From assembly GCA_963735495.1 (NCBI GenBank), contig CAVTLG010000014.1, positions 62,001 to 126,000 of the forward strand: DNA of 64,000 nt, given 5' to 3'. Both the position numbers and the translations under genes were made by a program. Origin of the DNA: CAVTLG01 sp963735495. Its GTDB lineage: Bacteria > Chloroflexota > Ktedonobacteria > Ktedonobacterales > Ktedonobacteraceae. The notes under the pieces are model-generated. The model did no database searches. It was given only the letters and a program-made list of their open reading frames with translations, and was not told the DNA's origin. This document shows, in pieces, positions 36,641 through 43,612 of this stretch (position 1 is its first letter; each line of letters begins with the position of its first letter).

Positions 36641-37567
36641 CTATGCGGTTGGTCTTTGTACCGTGAGTACCTGATCATCGTGAATAACTCTGCCAATCGG
36701 CTGGCTCTCTAAAGCTGCACGGAGATATTTTGGCAGGGCGAACATGTGCTGATGAGTTTCAGCATCATACAACTGTAAATTGGTACAGTCTCGTTCCAGG
36801 AGGGTTTTGGTAATCTCCTGCGCCGTGAAACGTTGACTGATATCCTGGTCACTAGCAACAGCAAAGCCCCAGGATAAGCCATAAAATGGTATGAAGATGC
36901 TGTATGGATACACGTGTTTGAACACGCTCTGGAGTGTCTTGATGACAGACACGTGGGCGTCGTAGCCGCCACGATCTGTGGTCTCGGCCTGCATGCTGAA
37001 CGTACCGCCCGTATTCAGGTGCGACTTGGCGAGCGCAAAAAACTCGGCTGTGAAAAGTAAAGGGGCCAGGCCCTCATCAAGCGGGTCAGTGAGATCCAGC
37101 ATAATCGTATCAAAGGTCTCAGGCGTTTCCGCGAGATACTTTCTGGCATCCTGACAAACGAGCTTAACCCGAGGATCATCATAGAGACCCTGATGCCACT
37201 CAGCGAGATGCTCTTTTGCCAGCCCAACCAGTACGTCGTCAATATCAACGAGCACCACACGCTTCACCGTCTGGTGCTTGAGAATCTCACGCACGATTGC
37301 CCCTTCTGCACCACCTGCGACAAATACGCTTTCGGGATGGCGCTGTGCAACTAGCGCCGGGTGTGCCAGTGCCTCATGGTAAATGAATTCATCTGCCTGT
37401 GACGACTGGGGAATACCATCCAGGAAAAGAGCTTTGCCATGTCCCTCAACATTAGCTAGCAAGATTTCCTGAAATGGGGAATTGGTGGATATAATGGTGT
37501 TGGTGACATGAAACATATTTGACCGGCTGTTCGCGCGGAATTCTATCACCCAGTTGTGTGCACGCAT
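36641..37567 (-). CDS. speE: Polyamine aminopropyltransferase, Thermus/thermospermine-synthase-like
   Basis: 308 residues from the ATG at 37567, chosen because GAAGAGG precedes it; the frame's first ATG at 37618 has no such site. N-terminal beta part with 'SPFQEILLANVEGHGKALFLD' split by short turns and 'YHEALAHPALV', then a Rossmann core 'VFVAGGAEGAIVREILKH', 'VVLVDIDDVLVGLAKEHL', 'WHQGLYDDPRVKL' and 'IMLDLTDPLDEG'. The GG.EG..REIL motif and DLTDP (rather than GGGDGG and DSTDP) are those of Thermus-type triamine/agmatine aminopropyltransferases and plant thermospermine synthase. The acceptor may therefore be agmatine or a triamine rather than putrescine. Confidence 0.88.
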   Translation of the reverse strand: MRAHNWVIEFRANSRSNMFHVTNTIISTNSPFQEILLANVEGHGKALFLDGIPQSSQADEFIYHEALAHPALVAQRHPESVFVAGGAEGAIVREILKHQTVKRVVLVDIDDVLVGLAKEHLAEWHQGLYDDPRVKLVCQDARKYLAETPETFDTIMLDLTDPLDEGLAPLLFTAEFFALAKSHLNTGGTFSMQAETTDRGGYDAHVSVIKTLQSVFKHVYPYSIFIPFYGLSWGFAVASDQDISQRFTAQEITKTLLERDCTNLQLYDAETHQHMFALPKYLRAALESQPIGRVIHDDQVLTVQRPTA

Positions 37568-37692
37568 GCTGCCTCTTCTTTCCTCTTCTATTAGTAGTGT
37601 TATGCGCCAACGGGGCACACAATTACCTCAGTGGGGTCTACAACCAACTCACTCCTAGACCTCCAAGATAATATCATCTGTGTATAATCGCG

Positions 37693-37914
37693 TCAAATTT
37701 CTACCGTGTTACTAATTTCTTTGGTGAAAACCATTTTATCACCTGTGTCCAGACTAGATGCGATTGCCCGTAACTCTTCAAGTCGTGTGCATGTTCGCGT
37801 AGGGCTGAGCAACGTGTCCTTTACGACGGCCCGTCCCGGCTCAACGATGCTCTCTACACAATCCATGCTGGCTGAGGCAAGCGGGAGATCAGACGGTCCT
37901 ACGTGATCACCCAT
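37693..37914 (-). CDS. Possible small protein, hypothetical
   Basis: 73 residues from the ATG at 37914. Composition is plausible (mixed charged and apolar, helical 'CTRLEELRAIASSLDTGDK'), but the ribosome binding site is poor and no family is recognised. It lies within an otherwise empty 495-bp gap between speE and the zinc-ribbon operon promoter. The plus-strand frame over the same bases is no better. Confidence 0.25.
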   Translation of the reverse strand: MGDHVGPSDLPLASASMDCVESIVEPGRAVVKDTLLSPTRTCTRLEELRAIASSLDTGDKMVFTKEISNTVEI

Positions 37915-37974
37915 GCTCGCTGGCCCGCAGCATTACGAGAAAAAAGAAATTGTCCTGATTAGACGCAAAATATC

Positions 37975-38003
37975 TTGCTAAAGCCCAATAATTGGGCTAT
38001 AAT
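37975..38003 (+). promoter_or_regulatory. Promoter with palindromic operator in the spacer
   Basis: The -35 box TTGCTA (37975-37980) and -10 box TATAAT (37998-38003) are 17 bp apart. Almost the whole spacer is the palindrome AGCCCAAT-A-ATTGGGCT (37982-37998), which also touches the first base of the -10. A protein bound there would block RNA polymerase. The first gene of the operon has a ribbon-helix-helix-like N-terminus, so autoregulation is a natural guess. Confidence 0.7.
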
Positions 38004-38062
38004 TGTGATATATTAAAGCACAGCGCGTTTCTAGCTATTTTGCAAGAGAAGGTGAGCGTAAA

Positions 38063-38560
38063 TTGAGTGCAAAGCAGCCGCAGCAATACAGGCAACATTT
38101 TAATCTGAGTGAATCTGCAAAGCAGATGTTGGATGAACTGACCGCCCGGCGCTATCCGGGCAAGCAACGTCGGCAGAGCCAACTTGTCGAGGACTTGATC
38201 TCTGAGGCTTTTGTAAAAGAGCAGCATGGGCGCGAGGACATTGTCAGGGGTATATCTGAGGGCCAATTTATGTCGGAGGTGCTTGAAAGGGACAGAGGCG
38301 CGAAAAAGCGTGAGGGGATCTATCTGAGCACTGCGCAATCTCTGGCTGTGGCTGAAGAAAAAACTGGTTATGCTGCACCCCAAACGCACCTTTGTCCTGC
38401 CTGTGGACATGAAGTGCATGCGCTTTGGAAGCACTGTGCGTATTGTGGCATTTTTTTGGCTCTCACCTGCCACTATTGTGGGACGCCTCGTGCACAGGGA
38501 GAAGATATACACTTTTGTTTTGAATGTGGGAGGTCTTTGTCGGGGACAAAGGAGGCTTAA
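38063..38560 (+). CDS. Ribbon-helix-helix-like N-terminus plus double zinc ribbon
   Basis: 165 residues with a TTG start at 38063 after AGAGAAGGTGAG. Residues about 8-50 ('YRQHFNLSESAKQMLDELTA', then 'RRQSQLVEDLISEAFVKEQ') have the strand-helix-helix pattern of ribbon-helix-helix DNA-binding proteins. The middle is a basic linker. The C-terminus has four CxxC-type knuckles: 'LCPACGHE', 'KHCAYCGIFL', 'TCHYCGTPR' and 'FCFECGRS', i.e. two zinc ribbons in tandem. The same double ribbon ends both AAA-like proteins downstream. The next gene starts 9 bp later. Probably a DNA-binding regulator or adaptor; the function is inferred. Confidence 0.7.
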   Translation: MSAKQPQQYRQHFNLSESAKQMLDELTARRYPGKQRRQSQLVEDLISEAFVKEQHGREDIVRGISEGQFMSEVLERDRGAKKREGIYLSTAQSLAVAEEKTGYAAPQTHLCPACGHEVHALWKHCAYCGIFLALTCHYCGTPRAQGEDIHFCFECGRSLSGTKEA

Positions 38561-38569
38561 GGAGGCTTT

Positions 38570-39937
38570 ATGAATCCCTTTGTGTTTGGCATGAAGGGAC
38601 CTGAGCATGGTTGGCTGGAACCGGCGTTGGGCGATCTGTTGCTGTTGTCTCGTCAGGAGGCGGCGCGTCGTGACGCCCATGAGGTTGCGTTGGAGCATTT
38701 CCTGCTGGGTACCCTTGTACTAAATGATGCGCGTGTGATCAGTTTATTTTTTGCGCTGGGTCTTGATCCTACAGCGTTGCGGGGACGCATTCTTGAGAAA
38801 CTCGGCCCTTTAGGTACTGCTGAGGATGATGGTGAGCATGTGCCTCTCTCCCAGGAACTCCAAATATGCCTGGATCAGGCTATTGCTGCTACTCATGCCA
38901 GCGGTAGTATGCTTGTCCCTCCTGAGCACTTATTGCTCAGTGTATTCAGCCGTCAGTGGAAGCTCTCATCGGACACACTGCTTGAACGTTTGAGTATGGT
39001 CCCTGAATGGCAAGCGCTATTACCTGTCTGTACCGAGCTGGCACATCAAGAGAGGCGTCTGCTTTTCTATACACAGAACCTTGTCCATTTCCTCAGCCGT
39101 TCTCAGGAGTGCGCTTGTTCTTTTGCTGATCTGGTTGGCCTGGATCAGATAAAAAAAGAGCTGCGAGCAATCATTGATACTGTAGCAGCACCGCCTGATC
39201 CTCAGCAGAAAGAGAAGCGTAAGCCTCATGAGATCCTCATTGTCGGCTCACCTTACACGACTGGACGACGGTTGGCCGAGGCTGTGGCTTGCGAGGTTGG
39301 TACGCGCCTGCTATCTTTTGCCTTTGCTGGACTCGTTACTATGTGCGCTCCATTCACAATCTATAGGGAAGTCAAGTGGCTCAAAGACCAGCGCATTAGT
39401 CCACTGGAGCATACCTTTTCCCTGTATGGTATTGCACTCGCGCAGGCTATTCTGCAACGTTTTTTCTTGCGGGTACATCAGATGTCTCCCTGTGTTTTGC
39501 TCATTGAAGATATTGATGTCAGCGATTTTACCGCGCGTACCAGGTTGGATGCTATTCGGGATCAGTTGCTCGCGCTGTTATTGCAGGAAATAGAGCAGCT
39601 TACTGAGGGTGGGCGCGTGATCGTTATCGCGACTGCAACCTCTGGCGTAGATATTGCTTTAGAGCATCTCGTGTCAAAAGATCTGTGGCGTAAACAACAC
39701 TTTGCGCAGATGTTGCTGGTACCTGAAAAGACCTTTGAGCAAGCTAGCATACAAATGGCACTCTGTCCGTCCTGTAAGCGTACAACGCCATCTCCATGGA
39801 AGCACTGTGCGTATTGTGGGAGCGCACTGGCAAATATATGCCCGATGTGTGGGGCTACACGACCCCTCGCAGACGGTGTGCGTTTCTGTTTTGAGTGCGG
39901 CTACCAATGGGATGTAAATAGCAGCAAAGACTATTGA
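38570..39937 (+). CDS. Clp-N repeat / degenerate FtsH-like AAA / double zinc ribbon protein
   Basis: 455 residues; ATG at 38570 after AAGGAGG. Residues about 20-140 hold two Clp N-terminal repeats ('EVALEHFLLGTLV', 'VPPEHLLLSVFS'). From about 185 an FtsH-like AAA core begins ('FADLVGLDQIKKELRAIIDT'), but the Walker A position reads 'LIVGSPYTTGRRLAEAVACE' with no GKT, and Walker B reads 'CVLLIEDIDV'. The AAA small-subdomain region continues ('VIVIATATSGVD'). The last about 70 residues are the double zinc ribbon ('LCPSCKRT', 'KHCAYCGSAL', 'ICPMCGATR', 'FCFECGYQ'). It is likely a non-hydrolysing scaffold or adaptor related to AAA chaperones. No known family name is recalled. Confidence 0.75.
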   Translation: MNPFVFGMKGPEHGWLEPALGDLLLLSRQEAARRDAHEVALEHFLLGTLVLNDARVISLFFALGLDPTALRGRILEKLGPLGTAEDDGEHVPLSQELQICLDQAIAATHASGSMLVPPEHLLLSVFSRQWKLSSDTLLERLSMVPEWQALLPVCTELAHQERRLLFYTQNLVHFLSRSQECACSFADLVGLDQIKKELRAIIDTVAAPPDPQQKEKRKPHEILIVGSPYTTGRRLAEAVACEVGTRLLSFAFAGLVTMCAPFTIYREVKWLKDQRISPLEHTFSLYGIALAQAILQRFFLRVHQMSPCVLLIEDIDVSDFTARTRLDAIRDQLLALLLQEIEQLTEGGRVIVIATATSGVDIALEHLVSKDLWRKQHFAQMLLVPEKTFEQASIQMALCPSCKRTTPSPWKHCAYCGSALANICPMCGATRPLADGVRFCFECGYQWDVNSSKDY

Positions 39938-41160
39938 CTTTTATGCTCTTCTATTCCCATGCGATTACATGAGTATGCTAACAAAATGGGTGTCACCTAT
40001 AAAACCGCTTTTCGTTGGTGGAAGACTGGACGGTTAGACGCCTACCAATTAGACACAGGAACAATCATTGTTCGTGACGATACACCACTTCCTGAGACCG
40101 CTACAGGGATAGCTCTTTATGCGCGGGTTTCAACACAGGGACAAAAAGCTGATTTAGAGGGACAAGTTGAGCGTTTGAAAACCTACGCCGCGAGTAAAGG
40201 CTATCCTATTTCAAAAGTGGTGCAAGAGATTGCATCAGGCATGAATGATAACCGCCCTAAACTCAGTAAGCTCCTAACTGATGCCCATATTGGTGTGATT
40301 GTGGTAGAGCACAGGGACCGTCTTACTCGCTTTGGTTTTGCGTATATTGAGCAATTGTTAAATATGCAAGGGCAACGTATCGAAGTGATGTTTCCAAGTG
40401 ACACGAATCATGATCTGGTGGATGATTTCATGGCTGTGATCACCAGTATGGCAAGTCGTATTTATGGGCGTCGTCATTCCAAAGAACGAGCAGAGCAATC
40501 AAATATTCGCAAGGATGCCTTGCATAAAGTGACCTCTCAGATCGTGGCGAAAACCAAGCCTGATCATGAGCGATCCGCAATCATCGTTCTAGAGGACTTA
40601 CACATCGCTGGTATGCTCAAAAATCGCAAACTGAATCGTGCTGTGGCCGATGTGGGCATGTATGAATTTAAACGACAGATTGAGTACAAAGCCGCATGGG
40701 CAGGAGTGGAAGTCAAGCAGGTATCACGCTGGTATCCTTCTTCAAAGACATGCTCATGCTGTGGTTGGATCAATGAGAACCTGGAGTTAATTGATCGTGT
40801 GTTTGTCTGCCTGGACTGTGGTTATGTGGCGGATCGCGATTACAACGCTAGCAAAAATCTCGCATCTCAAGGGGCCTGACCAGCTAAAAAAGGTCGGTAC
40901 TGCTAGTTCAGCAGGAACCTAACGCTTGTGGACAGAGGAGCACTGGCTACGGTCAAACGTGGTGAAACTCCTCTGGTGGAAGCAGGAACGAAGGTGTGGG
41001 TATATTTGTCCATGCTGGAGAGAACGGAATAGAGCGCAGAAAAACCGTTTTGGGCTAAATTTCAAGAAACACTTCTGGATGGCTGCGCGTGTATCAGAGT
41101 ATGGGAGTATTTGTCTATTGTAACCTGATATATAGATGCCTTTATAGAGGAGCCAGAAAG
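39938..41160 (+). mobile_element. IS607-family element, deletion derivative (ends approximate)
   Basis: The element comprises the fused recombinase/TnpB gene and a downstream stretch (40880-about 41050) where pieces of the TnpB C-terminus continue in other frames ('LKKVGTASSAGT', 'TLVDRGALATVKRGETPLVE'), showing frameshift decay. IS607 elements leave no target duplication, so the ends cannot be fixed by eye; the left end must lie within the 21 bp after the upstream gene. Any guide-RNA region would be near the right end. It separates two paralogous AAA-like genes. Confidence 0.6.
39959..40879 (+). CDS. IS607-type serine recombinase fused to C-terminal TnpB
   Basis: 306 residues. N-terminal MerR-like HTH ('MRLHEYANKMGVTYKTAFRW'), then a serine-recombinase domain with the nucleophile in 'IALYARVSTQGQKADLEGQV' and 'VVEHRDRLTRFGFAYIEQLL'. 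At about residue 180 ('RRHSKERAEQ') it passes without a stop into the C-terminal part of a TnpB nuclease: 'NIRKDALHKVTSQIVAK', RuvC-II Glu in 'IIVLEDLHIAGMLKN', the zinc finger 'PSSKTCSCCGWI' with 'FVCLDCG', and RuvC-III Asp in 'YVADRDYNASKNLAS'. RuvC-I and the RNA-binding N-terminal half of TnpB are missing. The simplest view is an in-frame deletion joining tnpA and tnpB. The gene begins 21 bp after the first AAA-like gene. Confidence 0.85.
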   Translation: MRLHEYANKMGVTYKTAFRWWKTGRLDAYQLDTGTIIVRDDTPLPETATGIALYARVSTQGQKADLEGQVERLKTYAASKGYPISKVVQEIASGMNDNRPKLSKLLTDAHIGVIVVEHRDRLTRFGFAYIEQLLNMQGQRIEVMFPSDTNHDLVDDFMAVITSMASRIYGRRHSKERAEQSNIRKDALHKVTSQIVAKTKPDHERSAIIVLEDLHIAGMLKNRKLNRAVADVGMYEFKRQIEYKAAWAGVEVKQVSRWYPSSKTCSCCGWINENLELIDRVFVCLDCGYVADRDYNASKNLASQGA

Positions 41161-41168
41161 GATTTTTG

Positions 41169-42524
41169 ATGAGTATCGCTATCAAACAGCCGGAAGTCGA
41201 TCGTTTGACATCGTCAACGCATGAAGCAATCCATATCGCACAGCAGCAGGCTCTGCGTATGTATGCAAATAGTGTAGCGCCAGAGCATCTTTTCATGGGT
41301 ATTATTATACAAGGAGATGAACAGGCGTTGGACGTATTGGGTCGTTTGGGTATGGATGTACGGGTAATACGTACGCAGGTTGCTGCGCTTTCCCAAGGTC
41401 TGGATGATGTAACGGTTGAAGTGGACACGTTACCTTTGTCCAGAGAGGCGCAAGCGTGCATAGAATGGACGCTCGGTTTTATTTCGCTCATGCATCGGTC
41501 ATCTGTGTTTCCAGAACAGCTCTTACTCGGCGTTTTGCGCCATCCGCGTACGCAGCCTTTACTTGCTTTCCTGTTGCCGGATATAGCCTCTTTGCAGATG
41601 CGTATCGCAGAGGAGATAGGTCCTGCTTATACCAGTTATATGGATCAACTGATCCAGAGCCGGGCGCGTGATCAAAGCCTTGTGTGTTATACACGAGGTA
41701 TCTCTCGACGGGTACTGAGGAAACTGGAGCGGCCAACTGAGCTTTTTATCGATATTGATAATCTTGCTGATGCAACCTATGCATTACGTGAGGTTGTGGC
41801 TTTTTTGAAGGCCACGCCATTACCACAGTTTTCAGGCAGTCGCTTCCCTGGTGGTATCGTGCTGGTTGGTGCATCGCTCAATGTGTGCCGATTGCTGGTA
41901 CGTGCAACCGCTGGAGAAGCTGTTGTACCACTCGTAACGGTTTCCATGACCGCCTTGATTGAAATGGTAGTTGATCTTCATTCTGGCTCTGTCCGTTTCG
42001 AGGACCTTGAGTTGCCCGTGCGCGAATATAATCTCCTGAGGCGTGGAAGTGTCTCTGAAAAGGGGCAGCGTTACATGCACGCGCTCTTTCAGGATGTGCA
42101 AAAGATTTCTCCCGCTATCCTCTGTATTGAAGGTATTGATCAGATAGCAAAATTAGGGAAGCACGAGGGCCGTGAAGCGCTTCTCAGCCAGTTATCAGCC
42201 GAGATGGATACGATTGCCGATCCTGATAGAACGGTGGTGATGGCGTATGCTGAGCGCTTAGATGCTGTTGATCCTCTCTTGTTGAAGACAGGACGTTTCG
42301 AACGCCATCTTGCTATAGATGAAAATGCTGAACTACAACCAGTGGCACCGAAGAGTTTTTGTGTTGTGTGCAAGCGGGATGTACAACCTGACTGGCAATA
42401 TTGTGTGTATTGTGGCACATCTCTCGCCAGAGCCTGTGCTCATTGTGGTGTGCCACTCACCACGTTAGCTGGTGCTCTCTTCTGTGCTCATTGTGGCAGT
42501 AGCCTCATGCCTGCACGTTCATAG
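41169..42524 (+). CDS. Clp-N repeat / degenerate FtsH-like AAA / double zinc ribbon protein, second copy
   Basis: 451 residues from the ATG at 41169 after AGAAAGGA. Clp N repeats near 15-130 ('SVAPEHLFMGIIIQGDEQAL', 'FPEQLLLGVLRHP'). The AAA core follows FtsH closely in layout ('FPGGIVLVGASLNVCRLLVR' at Walker A, 'VTVSMTALIEMVV', 'PAILCIEGIDQIAKLG' at Walker B, 'LDAVDPLLLKTGRFERHLAI' at sensor 2), yet GxxGxGKT has become GASLNVCR and the Walker B acid pair is altered, so ATP hydrolysis is unlikely. C-terminal double zinc ribbon: 'FCVVCKRD', 'QYCVYCGTSL', 'ACAHCGVPL', 'FCAHCGSS'. No M41 protease domain. Paralogous to the gene at 38570 but well diverged. Confidence 0.75.
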   Translation: MSIAIKQPEVDRLTSSTHEAIHIAQQQALRMYANSVAPEHLFMGIIIQGDEQALDVLGRLGMDVRVIRTQVAALSQGLDDVTVEVDTLPLSREAQACIEWTLGFISLMHRSSVFPEQLLLGVLRHPRTQPLLAFLLPDIASLQMRIAEEIGPAYTSYMDQLIQSRARDQSLVCYTRGISRRVLRKLERPTELFIDIDNLADATYALREVVAFLKATPLPQFSGSRFPGGIVLVGASLNVCRLLVRATAGEAVVPLVTVSMTALIEMVVDLHSGSVRFEDLELPVREYNLLRRGSVSEKGQRYMHALFQDVQKISPAILCIEGIDQIAKLGKHEGREALLSQLSAEMDTIADPDRTVVMAYAERLDAVDPLLLKTGRFERHLAIDENAELQPVAPKSFCVVCKRDVQPDWQYCVYCGTSLARACAHCGVPLTTLAGALFCAHCGSSLMPARS

Positions 42525-43190
42525 CCAAGCGCAAACTTAATGCTCAGTGAGCAATGAGCGAGATTCGTGATGTTGACGCTTCTTTTCGTGGTCAGCTAGA
42601 TTGCCTCTACCTTCTGGGTCTCTCCTACTATAGAAATGCCCTATTTGCTATCGGCTGGTCTCTGGTATTCACCGGGGTAAAACTCATACATTGCCTCTTG
42701 TTTTGACAACTTTCTCCAATAATCTCCAGATTTGTGAGAGGAGATGGAAGACTCTATGGGCATTTACGATAGCATGTAAGCCATTTTATCGTATACTATG
42801 GAGATATTTGTATGACATAATCGGCAAATTAGAATACACCATTTTTAGAGCGAGAGGCGTGTGAAAGATATGATTATCTCCCTAAATAAGGAGAAGTACG
42901 ATTTAATTGTATATACATATGAAGAATAAGTATTTCTGATTTTATAATATTTTTATGGTAAATTAGATAATTTAAATGAATTGAATTATATAGGATATAT
43001 TAGTAATATTTGGCTAATATTGAAAATAAAAAGCTCATTGTAACTTTGAGAGTGCTATACTAAAGACAGTCCAATGCATTATTGTGCACATGAATGAGTA
43101 CATGGACTATGTCTCATATTTAGGAGACATAAAATGGTTATTTATTTTTACAATGAATAACCATAATAAAAAGAAAAAGAGAGGAAAAGT
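42525..43190. promoter_or_regulatory. Intergenic region with conserved promoter/leader of the first peptide gene
   Basis: The first 450 bp show nothing recognisable and become very AT-rich. From 43001 it shares an arrangement with 46887-47077: TAGTAATATTTGGCTAAT (43001-43018), an extended -10 TGC-TATACT (43053-43061), a hairpin ATGTCTC...GAGACAT (about 43108-43131) and a second hairpin (ATGGTTATTTA with the inverse TGAATAACCAT, about 43135-43164), then AGAGAGGAAAAGT before the ATG. Confidence 0.6.
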
Positions 43191-43388
43191 ATGTTATTTG
43201 ATACAAAAAATCGTGCTCTACAGGAGCTAACAGAAGAACAACTTACTCAGGTCACGGGTGGGGTTGCCAACCCTTGGGGTCCCTGGCACCCTCATCCCTG
43301 GTGGCACCATCGGCGCCAATGGTGGCATGGTGGTTGGGGCAACCATCACTGGGGTGGTTGGGGCAATCATCACTGGGGTGGCTGGTAG
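43191..43388 (+). CDS. Trp/His-rich double-glycine leader peptide (precursor 1)
   Basis: 65 residues. The leader 'NRALQELTEEQLTQVTGG' has the LxxLxxxxLxxVxGG form cleaved by C39 peptidases, giving a predicted core of 41 residues after residue 24. The core has 11 Trp and 9 His and ends in repeats of GWGNHHWG; it also contains 'HPWWHHRRQWW'. There is no cysteine. It is followed directly by an exporter cassette, so it is probably secreted. No known bacteriocin family is recognised. The Trp/His content suggests membrane or metal binding, which is an inference. Confidence 0.85.
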   Translation: MLFDTKNRALQELTEEQLTQVTGGVANPWGPWHPHPWWHHRRQWWHGGWGNHHWGGWGNHHWGGW

Positions 43389-43514
43389 GCAGCCGCGAGC
43401 AGTGCGTGGGTAGCTAGAGGCGAATGCCAGGAAACTAACCGTGTTGGGAGTAACGTCCTTTCCGGTTCCAACCGTGAGTGGGAGCCGTTCCTCACGGTGC
43501 TGACGTTCTGAGAA

Positions 43515-43560
43515 GGGAGCCTGCCATCTTGTCCCCCAAGGACAAAAGGGGCAGGCTCCC
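43515..43560 (+). terminator. Hairpin between peptide gene and exporter genes (copy A)
   Basis: GGGAGCCTGCC pairs perfectly with GGCAGGCTCCC, with an inner stem TTGTCC/GGACAA. No T-run follows, so it may be a partial terminator or RNA-processing site that lets the peptide be made in excess of the exporter. The same hairpin recurs in copy B (47802-47847). Confidence 0.55.
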
Positions 43561-43612
43561 GGCGCGACAAGGGCGCGCTGATGGGTGCAGGGTGGGAAGG
43601 GAAGGAAGCGGG

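Noticed and set aside
40926..41123. 65-residue plus-strand frame after the IS607 gene
   Set aside because: It lies in the decayed TnpB tail and reads out of frame with the recognisable TnpB words.
38570..42524. Active FtsH or ClpC proteases
   Set aside because: Walker A lysine, normal Walker B and the M41 HExxH motif are absent.
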